From the NCBI GenBank assembly GCA_903893565.1, contig CAITMU010000112.1:1-34857 (forward strand): a stretch of 34,857 bases of DNA. The letters run 5' to 3'. This document shows positions 24,654 to 33,464 of this stretch, piece by piece. Source of the stretch: an uncultured beta proteobacterium (GTDB lineage Bacteria; Pseudomonadota; Gammaproteobacteria; Burkholderiales; SG8-41). The notes beneath the pieces were generated by a model. It was not told where the DNA came from and did not search any database. It saw only the letters and a list, made by a program, of their open reading frames with translations. A program made the position numbers and the translations under genes. Position 1 is the stretch's first letter. Every line of letters begins with the position of its first letter.

Positions 24654-27059
24654 TTAGCCGCAGGAGCCAATATGTCCGCATTGAGTGCAAAATTCACAGC
24701 CATCTTTTTTTATCACGGCATTCATATGGCACTCATTACATTTTTTACCCACCATCACCGGGTGGGCCGCCTTGGCTGAGGCGGGATTAGCGGAAAAGTC
24801 ATCATAGGGTTTACCGTTTCTTCGATCTATGATGTTTTGAATAGCATAGGCGATCGCGGAGACCTCAGAGTCATGCCATAACGGGATTTGAGTGCCGTCT
24901 TCTTTTTCGTAACTGCCCAAGCGCACATGTCCTCTATCCCAGGCGACTTTTCGCATATCACTGAGGGCTCTTTCAAGAAATCCTCCTCTTGCCGCCAGCG
25001 AGAGCAAACGCATGCTGGAGGTGATCCATTGCTGCGACTCGCAATTTTGTCCCACAGGCATAAAAAACTCAATCGCTCTTTCTTTTATGCCTTCTTTATT
25101 GGGGTTAATAATCGATATAAAGGACACAATCAGATAAAGCGTTTTGTGGCCTTCTTGTGTCCAATACTCTATTTTTTCTGCGATGGCAGGTAGCCCACCT
25201 TTAGGACGACTATGAATGACCGAACGCATCGGGTCATGGTTTGTTTGTGCAAAGGATTGTTCCTTTGGATCCGTATCGATTGGCTCCAATACTGCGCCTA
25301 AAATAGCGTTAGGGCGGTAAGTCGTTAGACCCTTTAAATGGGCTTTCCAACCTTGAAGATAAAGATCCTTAAATAAGGCATAGGGATAATCAACGGGAAC
25401 ATTAACGGTTTTGGAGATCGCCGTGTCGATATAGGGTTGTACGGCTTCCATCATGGCGATATGATCGGTAGCCGCCATTTCTAAGGCTGTGACAAAATAA
25501 ACGGGTAAATGCTCAACATCGCCCCCCAATTGTCGATAAATACGCCAAGCGTGGTCTTCCACTGTATAGGCGGTAGTGGTTCCATCGGGTTCACGTTTTT
25601 TTCTGTGATAAATCCAAGAAAAAGCCGGTTCTATTCCATTGGAAGCATTATCTGCAAATGCCAAGCTCACCGTGCCGGTAGGGGCAATAGACAGAAGATG
25701 ACTATTGCGAATGCCGTGCTTTTTAATCTGTTCTTTTAATTTAGGATCAAGTCGGCTGGCAAAGTTTTGCCCATTAAAGTATTGATGCGGATCAAATAAA
25801 GGAAAACGGCCTTTTTCTTTGGCCAGTTCCACGGAGGCGCTGTAAGCGGCATCACGCATGACTTTGGCAATGCTTTGTGCCATGCGACGAGCCTCTATCG
25901 TATTGTAGGGTAGCTTTAACATGATCAACGCGTCGCCCAAACCGGTAAATCCGACCCCAATACGTCTTTTTTGTTTCGCTTCTACCGCTTGTTCTGGAAG
26001 AGGCCAATAGGTTGCCTCTAGCACATTGTCCAGCATACGAACTTGAATGGTAATAACCTCTGCAAAGGACGTAAAGTCAAAGGTGGGTTCCCCTTCGAAT
26101 CCAAAAGCATTTTTGACAAATTTAGGTAATATGACAGGTCCAAGATCACAACAACCGTAGGCGGGTAGGGGTTGCTCGCCGCAAGGATTCGTTGCAGTAA
26201 TGGATTCACAGTAAGATAAGTTATTGTCGCGGTTGATGTGATCGAGAAAAATAATGCCTGGTTCAGCAAAATCATAGGCTGATTGCATAATCTTTTCCCA
26301 AATGACTTGTGCGGGAACACTTTGATAGATCCATAGGCCATCCGGGCGTTGCCTAGCGCCTAATTGTAAGAGGGCGGCTCCAGGCCGAGCGCGGTGGGTT
26401 AACTCCCATGTCTCATTGTTCAACACCGAATTCATGAAAGCATCGGTCACACCGACGGATATATTAAAATTATTCCAACGCCCCAGCGTTCGCTTGGCGT
26501 TGATAAATTCAAAAATATCGGGATGATCTATCCTTAAGATCCCCATTTGAGCGCCGCGTCTTGCACCAGCGCTCTCAACCGTTGAGCACGATTGGTCAAA
26601 AACATTGATATAACTGCAGGGGCCGGAGGCTAGGGAGGCTGTACTGTTGACCTCAGCGCCTTTGGGTCTTATAGGGGAAAAGTCATATCCGACTCCCCCC
26701 CCCCGACGCATGGTTTCGGCAGCCTCCTTTAATGCGACATAAATGCCTGGCATGCCCTCTTGATCAATGCCTTGTATGCTGTCCCCGACCGGTTGTACAA
26801 AACAGTTAATTAGGGTGGCTTGAATGCCACTACCGGCAGCACTCATGATCCGACCGGCACCAATGGCACCCTTTCGCATATTAGTAAGAAATTTTTCTTC
26901 AAATTCTTTTCGTAAAGATTCCTTTTCTACAGAGGCTAGACCCTTGGCCACACGTTTAAAAATGCTGTCTTCGTCCTTTTCTGTTCCTTTGGCATATTTT
27001 TCTTTCAGCACAGCAATGCTAATCGATTGCATGGGTAAATTCGATCCTAATGAATCCAT
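24654..27059 (-). CDS. nrdJ: Adenosylcobalamin-dependent (class II) ribonucleoside-diphosphate reductase
   Basis: An 801-residue enzyme reducing ribonucleotides without oxygen, using coenzyme B12 to form its thiyl radical. Recognisable elements are INCFVQPVGDSI, RRGGGVGYDFSPIRPKGA, SGPCSYINVFDQSCSTVESAGARRGAQMG, ATNPCGEQPLPAYGCCDLG (active-site Cys and Glu), SIAPTGTVSLAFADNASNGIEP and a Cys-rich C-terminal tail (CNECH, CEFCTQCG) for re-reduction and possibly zinc binding. No intrein is seen. ATG 27059 follows AAAGGAAG. Within it lies a ten-base G/C homopolymer (26695-26704). An FNR-like site about 105 bases upstream suggests use under low oxygen. No class I nrdAB is visible in the window. Confidence 0.93.
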   Translation of the reverse strand: MDSLGSNLPMQSISIAVLKEKYAKGTEKDEDSIFKRVAKGLASVEKESLRKEFEEKFLTNMRKGAIGAGRIMSAAGSGIQATLINCFVQPVGDSIQGIDQEGMPGIYVALKEAAETMRRGGGVGYDFSPIRPKGAEVNSTASLASGPCSYINVFDQSCSTVESAGARRGAQMGILRIDHPDIFEFINAKRTLGRWNNFNISVGVTDAFMNSVLNNETWELTHRARPGAALLQLGARQRPDGLWIYQSVPAQVIWEKIMQSAYDFAEPGIIFLDHINRDNNLSYCESITATNPCGEQPLPAYGCCDLGPVILPKFVKNAFGFEGEPTFDFTSFAEVITIQVRMLDNVLEATYWPLPEQAVEAKQKRRIGVGFTGLGDALIMLKLPYNTIEARRMAQSIAKVMRDAAYSASVELAKEKGRFPLFDPHQYFNGQNFASRLDPKLKEQIKKHGIRNSHLLSIAPTGTVSLAFADNASNGIEPAFSWIYHRKKREPDGTTTAYTVEDHAWRIYRQLGGDVEHLPVYFVTALEMAATDHIAMMEAVQPYIDTAISKTVNVPVDYPYALFKDLYLQGWKAHLKGLTTYRPNAILGAVLEPIDTDPKEQSFAQTNHDPMRSVIHSRPKGGLPAIAEKIEYWTQEGHKTLYLIVSFISIINPNKEGIKERAIEFFMPVGQNCESQQWITSSMRLLSLAARGGFLERALSDMRKVAWDRGHVRLGSYEKEDGTQIPLWHDSEVSAIAYAIQNIIDRRNGKPYDDFSANPASAKAAHPVMVGKKCNECHMNAVIKKDGCEFCTQCGHIGSCG

Positions 27060-27574
27060 TTCTTCCTTTAAGGGTTGGAGTAGTGTCTTGCTAGTAATCT
27101 ACTCTTTTGGCCGGCAAGAGAAATGAAATCTAAATTGGATTAAAAGTATTTTTGAAATTTTATTGATGTAGGTCAACGATTTTTTTGCTCAAAAATTAAA
27201 CCGCTCGATGAGCGATTCCAATACGAGATGAATCAGTCAAGCGTTGTCTGACTGTCGTTCCTACCCCCCTATCATTGATCAATAGAGAGAGACGATTAGA
27301 ACGATTCAATAGATTCATTTTTATATGAATTGAGTTCATATCCTTATATTTTTCATTATGTTTTTATGGTTTTTTTCTACCAACACTGTGAATAAGATCA
27401 TTGTTTTTTAATGGTTTTTTCTGATTTTATTTGAATATTTAATTCTCTAGCCTTATCAAGCATCCTCGATTACACTGCAGATTGTTAACTATTGTTAAGA
27501 ATTAAGGGCCAATAGATTCTATTAGTAGACCTTTTTTGAAGAAAATTTATAGATTGAGACAGTAATCGTTATAT
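27060..27574. other. Divergent intergenic region between nrdJ and the membrane adenylate cyclase
   Basis: About 515 AT-rich bases holding the nrdJ leader, the FNR-like box and the promoter of the cyclase. Three short hairpins lie in or near the nrdJ leader: GAGTAG/CTACTC (27078-27104), CGCTC-GAT-GAGCG (27202-27214) and CAGTCA/TGACTG (27234-27254). I looked for the conserved parts of a cobalamin riboswitch and did not find them. No promoter for the cyclase could be named with confidence. Confidence 0.4.
27163..27176. promoter_or_regulatory. FNR-like box upstream of nrdJ
   Basis: TTGAT-GTAG-GTCAA matches the FNR/ANR consensus except for one base (G for A) in the second arm. It lies about 105 bases before the nrdJ start on the minus strand. 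If it acted at -41.5, transcription would start near 27128, but no good -10 hexamer was found in the right place, so the assignment is moderate. Confidence 0.4.
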
Positions 27575-29704
27575 ATGGTGGCTAAAATTTCAAATGGGTT
27601 TTTAAAAAATATTAAACTGCGGTTAAGTATTAGTGCTATTTTTCTATTGCTGATTATTCCGGTTTTTATTGCTTTTACTTTTTACTCCTATAAAAACAAT
27701 TATTCTATTTATAAACAAAACGCCATCAATTTGGTCGTTCGTAATAATGAAGAGTCCATTCGTAATTTAATCGAATTTCTAGATCCGATTGCTGATTCAG
27801 TCCGAGTGAGCTCTCGTTTGATTGCTGCAAATCCAGAATTAATTAATCAAGAAAAAATTGCTGAACACTTGTTAGTTAATTTAGAAAATAATCCCAATAT
27901 TGTGAGCTATTTTGTCACTTCGAAAGATGGATCCTTTAGACAAATACAAAGAGCGTATAAGGCTTTTCCTATAGGAGAAAGGGTGCCTCCGGATGGTTCA
28001 GTATATGTGAGCTGGGTCATCGATCGGAGCCGAAATCAAAAAGCGGATTCTCATTACACTTTTCTACGCTCTTGGGGGGATGTGGTTTCACAGTTTTCGG
28101 CACCGACAAAATATGATCCACGACAAAGACCTTTTTATATAAAAACAACCAAACTAGTTAAAGAAGGAAAAACGGATGAGCCTATTGTAGAAAACCCCTA
28201 TCTTACAACCAGTACGAAGCAAGCCGTTATTGGGATTTCTTACCCCATCATGGTCAAAAATGAAATGATTGGAACGGTAACGGCACAAGTACAGGTCAAA
28301 TCGTTCGCTCATTTTTTAATGAGCAACAAAATTAGTCAGAACAGTCAAACTATTATCTTAAATGCCGGAGGTGAAATTGTCGTGCATCCGGATTTAAGTT
28401 TGAATTTTGTCAAAATGAAGGAGGTTTTAGTCCCTAGACAAGTCTCGAGCCTCGTCGAATCACCGGCTTCTCTTGCAAAAAAAATACATGATGCTAATGG
28501 TGAGAATTTCGTGGATTTCACCTTTGGTGAAAATCAAGAATCTTATCTGGCCATATTTAATGCATTCCCTATTTCTTTTTTGAAATCTTGGAGTGTCATG
28601 ACCTTTGTGCCGTTGGATGATTTTATGGGGGAACTAAATAAAATTAATCAAAAATTAATTTTGTTTGGTATTTTTACGTTTTTGGTGATTACTTTTTTAA
28701 CCTTTTACCTTTCAAAGTTAATCACAAGACCCCTAGAAAGTCTCACCATTGATATTCAAAATATTCTTGCGTTTAAACACTCAAACGTTCAACACGTATC
28801 GTCTAATATTTATGAAATCAGTACCCTTTCCAAAGCCATTAAAAATCTAAAGTCAACGATTGCGGCTTTCACCTCCTATGTTCCTAGAGATTTAGTGAAT
28901 GATCTATTAAGTTCCGGTAAAGATATTGAGCTTGGAGGTGAAAGTCGTTACCTCACTGTCTTATTTTCTGATCTGAAGGACTTTTCTTCTCTTGCCGAAA
29001 TCACCCCTTCTCGCGAACTTCTCAAACGGGTTTCTTCATACTTAGAGTTAATGACCTATGCTATTAAAGAGGAGGGAGGGACCATCGATAAATTTATCGG
29101 TGACTCGGTTATGGCTTTCTGGGGCGCCCCCTTATTAAATCAAAATCATGCCTACCATGCCTGTGTGGCAGCCTTCAAAACCAAAAGACGTTTGGTTTCT
29201 TTAAATGAAAAATTAGTGGCTGAGCAAAATCCTCCTTTGGTCGTGCGTATTGGTATTCACTCGGATGCCGTTTTGGTGGGTAATATTGGTTCCACCGAAA
29301 GGTTAAGTTATACGGTCATGGGAGATGGGGTTAATTTAGCGGCTCGCCTAGAGCGGATTAACAAGGAATTTAATACCGATATTTGTATTAGTCACTCACT
29401 TTTTAAGGAAGCCGGTGAGCGTCTCTGGGTTCGACCTATTGATCATATTGCGGTCAAGGGACGAAAAGGTGAATTAATTATTTATGAACTTATGGGTATT
29501 AAGGATAGGGATTTAGAATTAGCCCCCACAGAGATTGAAAAAGAATTGTGTCTTTTGACTAAAAAAGCGTTCAATTTATATTTAGATGGTTTTGTTGATG
29601 ACGCTCTTCTTATCTATGAAGATTTGGTGCTTAGGTTCGATGATGGTCTTTCCAAGGCGATGGTGACTAAGTGCCGTCAAAAAAGCTTGCCTAAATTAAC
29701 TTAA
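27575..29704 (+). CDS. Membrane-bound adenylate cyclase with periplasmic dCache-type sensor
   Basis: A 709-residue protein. A membrane helix at about 17-38 is followed by a large periplasmic sensor of double-Cache type (FRQIQRAYKAFP, DPRQRPFYIKT, GISYPIMVKNEMIGTVTAQV, ILNAGGEIVVHPD) up to about 355. A second helix (about 363-385) leads into a HAMP-like linker and a class III cyclase domain. Metal residues are Asp466 (LFSDLKDFSS) and Asp510 (FIGDSVMAFWG); Lys506 and Thr580 (YTVMGDGVN) are the pair usual for bacterial adenylate cyclases of class IIIb. It should therefore sense an extracytoplasmic small molecule and make cAMP. It differs in subclass from the receiver-cyclase at 15.4 kb, so they are not recent duplicates. 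Confidence 0.9.
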   Translation: MVAKISNGFLKNIKLRLSISAIFLLLIIPVFIAFTFYSYKNNYSIYKQNAINLVVRNNEESIRNLIEFLDPIADSVRVSSRLIAANPELINQEKIAEHLLVNLENNPNIVSYFVTSKDGSFRQIQRAYKAFPIGERVPPDGSVYVSWVIDRSRNQKADSHYTFLRSWGDVVSQFSAPTKYDPRQRPFYIKTTKLVKEGKTDEPIVENPYLTTSTKQAVIGISYPIMVKNEMIGTVTAQVQVKSFAHFLMSNKISQNSQTIILNAGGEIVVHPDLSLNFVKMKEVLVPRQVSSLVESPASLAKKIHDANGENFVDFTFGENQESYLAIFNAFPISFLKSWSVMTFVPLDDFMGELNKINQKLILFGIFTFLVITFLTFYLSKLITRPLESLTIDIQNILAFKHSNVQHVSSNIYEISTLSKAIKNLKSTIAAFTSYVPRDLVNDLLSSGKDIELGGESRYLTVLFSDLKDFSSLAEITPSRELLKRVSSYLELMTYAIKEEGGTIDKFIGDSVMAFWGAPLLNQNHAYHACVAAFKTKRRLVSLNEKLVAEQNPPLVVRIGIHSDAVLVGNIGSTERLSYTVMGDGVNLAARLERINKEFNTDICISHSLFKEAGERLWVRPIDHIAVKGRKGELIIYELMGIKDRDLELAPTEIEKELCLLTKKAFNLYLDGFVDDALLIYEDLVLRFDDGLSKAMVTKCRQKSLPKLT

Positions 29705-29760
29705 AAGCGTTTCTGGGAAGACGGGGCTAAAAGTGACCGACTTATCGAAGGTTTTTGACG

Positions 29761-30180
29761 TTAGTCCTGGAACGGATTGAGCAGTCTGGTACCTGTAGCG
29801 GCGTAGTGTTTCTCGTTGCGAGTCACTATGCTCAAATCGTGAATAAGTGCGGTCGCCCCGATTTGCTTGTCCAACGCATTCTCTGGATAGGGAACGCGCA
29901 GCCGACCCCAGATTTGTGCGACGTTTTCATCTTGGTGAAGGATATTGTCCTGGTACTGGCTCAAAATCAGCGTAAGCCAATCGTCCAGCCGTTCCGCCTA
30001 CACGCCATCGCCGCTGTGACGAATCAACTCAACACCACGCCTGAGCTCGCCAACCGTGACCGCAGACAGATATAACGCTGTATCGTTTTTGGCGGCTTGC
30101 CGGAAAAATTTCACGACCCCCTTGTTTGCTTTGGTGCGCTTCCGGACCTCGCTCATTACGCCGGTATCAACCCATTACAC
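29761..30180 (-). pseudogene. FitB/VapC-type PIN-domain toxin with two stop codons
   Basis: Read from GTG 30180 on the minus strand, one frame of 140 codons encodes a PIN-domain ribonuclease: VDTGVMSEVRKRTKANKGVV at the start, LYLSAVTVGELRRGVELI in the middle and WGRLRVPYPENALDKQIGAT followed by DLSIVTRN at the end. The frame is broken by TAA at 30175-30177 (second codon) and TAG at 29998-30000. The acidic residues of the active site are partly kept, yet no full product can be made. FitB/VapC toxins cut tRNA or mRNA when their antitoxin is lost. The first codon overlaps the antitoxin remnant, the usual order for such modules. Confidence 0.75.
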
Positions 30181-30346
30181 CCGGTGCCTCATCGGTGTCG
30201 TTTCCACGCGCGAAATCTGCGTCCTTCCCGACGTTTGGTCTGGCGGCAAGCGCGTCGTTGAAGCTGCATTTCCTAGGGCGACGCAGTGAGGCAGCCAGAA
30301 TCTCCCGGTGCTCAGCTTCGGCGCTGCGGCCGTGGAGCGCCGCTCG
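30167..30346 (-). pseudogene. FitA/VapB-type antitoxin, N-terminally truncated remnant
   Basis: The minus-strand frame open from 30346 to TGA 30167-30169 reads RAALHGRSAEAEHREILAAS, then PRKCSFNDAL and PNVGKDADFAR, which matches the C-terminal two thirds of FitA-like (ribbon-helix-helix) antitoxins. The N-terminal DNA-binding strand is missing, and TAG stands immediately before the first matching codon (30347-30349). It overlaps the toxin remnant by 14 bases in the normal antitoxin-toxin order. It is therefore a decayed module, probably acquired with the GC-rich patch. Confidence 0.65.
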
Positions 30347-30532
30347 CTAAATAAAGTTTCTTGATTCGGGCTATTGTGATTTTCAGGGTGGTTGGTTTTG
30401 CAATCATGGGTCATCAATAAACGCATCATCAAAGTACTTCGTGCGAAACCGCGACCATCACCTCTATCGCCTCGAGGAGGGATAGAAGCCCTTTTTTTAG
30501 ACCGACATTGGGTGCTAAAGAACAGTTGATCA

Positions 30533-30568
30533 TTGGCGTTACTTGGATTAGTATGTATATTTATACAG
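30533..30568 (+). promoter_or_regulatory. umuDC promoter with overlapping LexA (SOS) box
   Basis: A -35 hexamer TTGGCG (30533-30538) and -10 hexamer TATATT (30556-30561) are 17 bases apart. Covering the -10 is ATGT-N8-ACAG (30553-30568) with an AT-only centre, one base away from the SOS consensus CTGT-N8-ACAG. LexA bound here would block RNA polymerase. The predicted start near 30568 leaves a leader of only about ten bases before the umuD ATG. Confidence 0.75.
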
Positions 30569-30577
30569 TTATTATAT

Positions 30578-31078
30578 ATGCCTAATTCTGTCAAATTTCC
30601 ATCATCCTGTTTGGCTGACAACGTCGAGCATGAGGGTAATCTTGCGCAAAAACCGCTCTCTGCTCTGTCCTGGCCACGACCCAGTCAGGTAAAACTGGTG
30701 GTGCATAAATTGTCTGCTGGGTTTCCTTCTCCAGCGGCCGATTATGCGGAAGATGAATTGGATTTAAATGAATACTTAATCCGTAATAAGCCGGCTACCT
30801 TCTTGTTCACGGTCAAAGGCGACTCGATGATAGAGGCGGGTATTTTGAGTGCGGATAAGGTGGTGGTGGATCGCTCGTTGATCGCGCAGCACCGCGATAT
30901 CGTAGTGGCGGTGGTCGGTGGGGATTACACGCTTAAGTTTTTTCATCGTCAGGCGGGGGTGATTCAACTGCATTCGGCTAACCCACGTTACCCACCGATT
31001 TGTTTTTCGCAGGACGATGAGCTTCAGCTCTGGGGGGTGGTCGTAGGGGTGGTGCGCCGGCTTAAAAGTGGAGTGTAG
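30578..31078 (+). CDS. umuD: UmuD-type self-cleaving SOS mutagenesis protein
   Basis: A 166-residue LexA-like S24 peptidase that cleaves itself on RecA filaments and then joins UmuC to form DNA polymerase V. The cleavage site is Ala47-Gly48 in LSAGFPSPAADYAEDELDLN. Catalytic Ser83 is in KGDSMIEAGI and Lys120 in DYTLKFF. Compared with E. coli UmuD the part before the cleavage site is about 23 residues longer. ATG 30578 is the only sensible start near the promoter and has no ribosome binding site, consistent with a very short leader. It precedes umuC by six bases. Confidence 0.92.
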   Translation: MPNSVKFPSSCLADNVEHEGNLAQKPLSALSWPRPSQVKLVVHKLSAGFPSPAADYAEDELDLNEYLIRNKPATFLFTVKGDSMIEAGILSADKVVVDRSLIAQHRDIVVAVVGGDYTLKFFHRQAGVIQLHSANPRYPPICFSQDDELQLWGVVVGVVRRLKSGV

Positions 31079-31084
31079 ACAAAA

Positions 31085-32374
31085 ATGCTGGGCCCACAAT
31101 TCGCACTCGTGGATGTGAATAATTTCTACGTCTCCTGTGAGCGCGTGTTTCAACCCCGCTTGCAATGCGTACCGATGGTGGTGTTATCGAATAACGATGG
31201 TTGTGCGGTGGCGCGCAGCAATGAAGTCAAGGCGCTTGGCGTCAAGATGGGCACCCCATGGTTTAAGATGCAAGATCTGGCCCGGGAGCATGGCATTTTA
31301 GCTTTTTCTTCCAACTATACCCTCTACGCCGATATGAGTAATCGGGTGGTGTCGGTTCTTCGTGCGTTTTCTCCCGATCTTGAGGTTTATAGTATTGATG
31401 AGAGTTTTTTGCGTGTTGATCGTGTGGCGCACCTGCATGGGGGCGCGTGCGCGATGGGACAGTGCATGCGTGAACGCGTGGCTTTGTGGACGGGTTTGCC
31501 TGTGTGTGTGGGCGTTGGGCCCACCAAGACGCTCGCTAAGTTGGCGAATCATTTGGCAAAAAAAAATGCTGTCTTTAACGGTGTGTGCGATTTGAACGAT
31601 ATGACGCGCGCCGAACGGGTGGAGTGGATGTCTAAGATTGCTGTGTCGGAGGTGTGGGGTGTAGGGCGACGTCTGACGCAGCGCTTAGACCTTTTAGGCA
31701 TCCACACGGTGTTAGATCTGCGACGTGCCAACCCCATGGATATTCGTACGCACTTCGGGGTAGTACTGGAGCGCACCTGTCAGGAGCTACGCGGAGTGTC
31801 TTGTTTGTCCTTGGAAGCGATGGCCCCCGCTAAAAAACAAATTATCGCTTCACGTAGTTTTGGGGGGGCAATCGAAAACAAAGCCCAGTTGCTGGAAGCC
31901 TTGTCCTCACATGTGGCGCGCGCGGCAGAAAAACTACGCGAGCAAAAGAGCCTGTGTGCAGCGTTACAGGTGTTTTTACAAACCAATCGGTTTAAACCAA
32001 ATGAGCCTCAGTATAACCCTGCCGTGTTGGTGCCGTTGATGGAGCCCACGGATGACACATTGAAATTAACGCGAGCAGCATCGAGCGCATTGACGCAAAT
32101 ATTTAAAATGGGATACCGTTATAAAAAAACAGGGGTTATGTTTTGTGGATTGACGCAGGCGAGTCAGCGTCAGGAGAGTCTTTTTGAGTCAAACCTCGAG
32201 AAAGATCGTTCCACACGATTGATGGGTACGGTAGACCGAATTAATCAACATTTTGGTTCGGGCACTATTCAATCGGCGGCTTGCGGCGTGTCGCAGAAGG
32301 CTTGGCAGATGCGCTCGAATAATCGCTCTTCACGTTACACCACTTGTTGGATGGAGTTGCCAGTGGTTTCGTAG
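31085..32374 (+). CDS. umuC: DNA polymerase V catalytic subunit UmuC
   Basis: A 429-residue Y-family translesion polymerase. The catalytic carboxylates are Asp10 ([13 protein letters not shown]) and Asp105/Glu106 ([11 protein letters not shown]). [20 protein letters not shown] and [19 protein letters not shown] belong to the palm, fingers and thumb, and [14 protein letters not shown] begins the little-finger domain. The length is normal for UmuC. It is transcribed with umuD from the LexA-controlled promoter. Base composition is GC-richer than most of the window, so the pair may have been acquired together with the dead toxin-antitoxin module. Confidence 0.95.
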   Translation: MLGPQFALVDVNNFYVSCERVFQPRLQCVPMVVLSNNDGCAVARSNEVKALGVKMGTPWFKMQDLAREHGILAFSSNYTLYADMSNRVVSVLRAFSPDLEVYSIDESFLRVDRVAHLHGGACAMGQCMRERVALWTGLPVCVGVGPTKTLAKLANHLAKKNAVFNGVCDLNDMTRAERVEWMSKIAVSEVWGVGRRLTQRLDLLGIHTVLDLRRANPMDIRTHFGVVLERTCQELRGVSCLSLEAMAPAKKQIIASRSFGGAIENKAQLLEALSSHVARAAEKLREQKSLCAALQVFLQTNRFKPNEPQYNPAVLVPLMEPTDDTLKLTRAASSALTQIFKMGYRYKKTGVMFCGLTQASQRQESLFESNLEKDRSTRLMGTVDRINQHFGSGTIQSAACGVSQKAWQMRSNNRSSRYTTCWMELPVVS

Positions 32375-32489
32375 TCTCGGTGTAACAAAAGAGGGTAGCA
32401 CAATCTGCTTCGCTTCATCGTGGTTAGAAATGCCGGTTTGAAGGGGGTGCCACATAAATCGAGTTGTCTGCGTTTTTTTAAGCACTACA

Positions 32490-33464
32490 TTAAAATTGGA
32501 TGTTAGCCCCTTTAATGATTTTGCGCCAACGCTGCTGGTCTTCTTGTAGGTAGCGACCCATTTGCTCGGGTGAGTTGGGAGCAGGCTCTGAGCCCTGAAC
32601 GGCGAGGCTTTGCGCTAACTCTGGATCCTTTAATAGGCGATTAATCTGTGCGTTGAGCTTATTGATGATCGCTTTGGGGGTATTGGCGGGTGCGAGCATG
32701 GCATACCACGTGACGTATTCAAATCCTGCCAATCCCGCTACACCCGATTCAGCCACAGTCGGAATATCAGGCATGGCTGCAGAGCGTTTGGCACTACCGA
32801 CTGCAATCCCTTTTAGGCGGGCGCTTTTGACGTAAGGGATAACGGTGGGCATGCTATTTAACATCAGAGATACTTGTCCGGAGAGCAAATCGGTCAATGC
32901 CGGTGCAGTGCCTTTATAGGGAATATGCACGAGCTTAACCCCGCCTAAAGCATTTAACATTTCAGCCCCCAGATGGTTGGGGCTACCGACTCCGACGGAG
33001 GCGTAGTTGATTTGCCCCGGTCGCGCTTTAGCATAGGCGATGAGTTCTTTGACCGAATTGGGAGGGAAGGCGGAGTGCACCGCCAATATCTGTGGGTTGA
33101 TAACGACTAAACTAATGGGGGCAAAGTCCTTGAGGACATTGTAGGGAAGAACCGCACCACTGGCAGGATTAATGGAGAGGCTGCCACTCGTACCAAAAAG
33201 TAAGGTATGGCCGTCAGGTACCGCGCGAACCACGATCTCTAGACCAATGATGCCACTGGCTCCTGGACGATTATCAATGATGAATGGATGTCCCAAAGCA
33301 TGGCTTAGTTTTTGACTGACCGTTCGGGCAACGATATCGGTAGGTCCCCCCGGAGGGTAGTGCACAATGACGCGCACGGATTTAGACGGATAGTTCTGGC
33401 TGATAGCCGCTCCAAAGATCAGTAAAAGGCACGTCCCATAGATCACACGATTTAGTATTGGCAT
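32490..33464 (-). CDS. Bug/TctC-type periplasmic binding protein
   Basis: A tricarboxylate-family receptor of 324 residues from ATG 33464. Its signal peptide (LNRVIYGTCLLLIFGAAIS) is followed by YPSKSVRVIVHYPPGGPTDI, FIIDNRPGASGIIG, PDGHTLLFG, YASVGVGSPNHLGAEML and HIPYKGTAP. The frame is open upstream to 33659, but that extension would place a second hydrophobic stretch before the signal peptide and exceed the normal family length. No strong ribosome binding site precedes the chosen start. It is an isolated gene, convergent with umuC and divergent from the next Bug gene. Ligand unknown. Confidence 0.88.
   Translation of the reverse strand: MPILNRVIYGTCLLLIFGAAISQNYPSKSVRVIVHYPPGGPTDIVARTVSQKLSHALGHPFIIDNRPGASGIIGLEIVVRAVPDGHTLLFGTSGSLSINPASGAVLPYNVLKDFAPISLVVINPQILAVHSAFPPNSVKELIAYAKARPGQINYASVGVGSPNHLGAEMLNALGGVKLVHIPYKGTAPALTDLLSGQVSLMLNSMPTVIPYVKSARLKGIAVGSAKRSAAMPDIPTVAESGVAGLAGFEYVTWYAMLAPANTPKAIINKLNAQINRLLKDPELAQSLAVQGSEPAPNSPEQMGRYLQEDQQRWRKIIKGANIQF

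Larger units (their letters stand above)
29705..30577. other. GC-rich region with gene remnants between the cyclase and umuD
   Basis: No intact gene is seen. The region is visibly GC-richer than the cyclase gene before it and contains the dead toxin-antitoxin pair (29761-30346) and the umuDC promoter with its LexA box at the right end. The stretch 30351-30530 shows no recognisable feature. Confidence 0.5.

Noticed and set aside
24512..24703. Minus-strand frame of 63 codons between nrdJ and the cytochrome gene
   Set aside because: Its first part is an out-of-frame copy of the nrdJ end, its last part overlaps the cytochrome start, and no ribosome binding site precedes it.
27272..27280. TTGATCAA sequence resembling an FNR site
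   Set aside because: The two arms touch without the four-base spacer needed for FNR-type binding.
27060..27300. Possible cobalamin riboswitch in the nrdJ leader
   Set aside because: Only short hairpins are present; the conserved B12-box sequence was not found.
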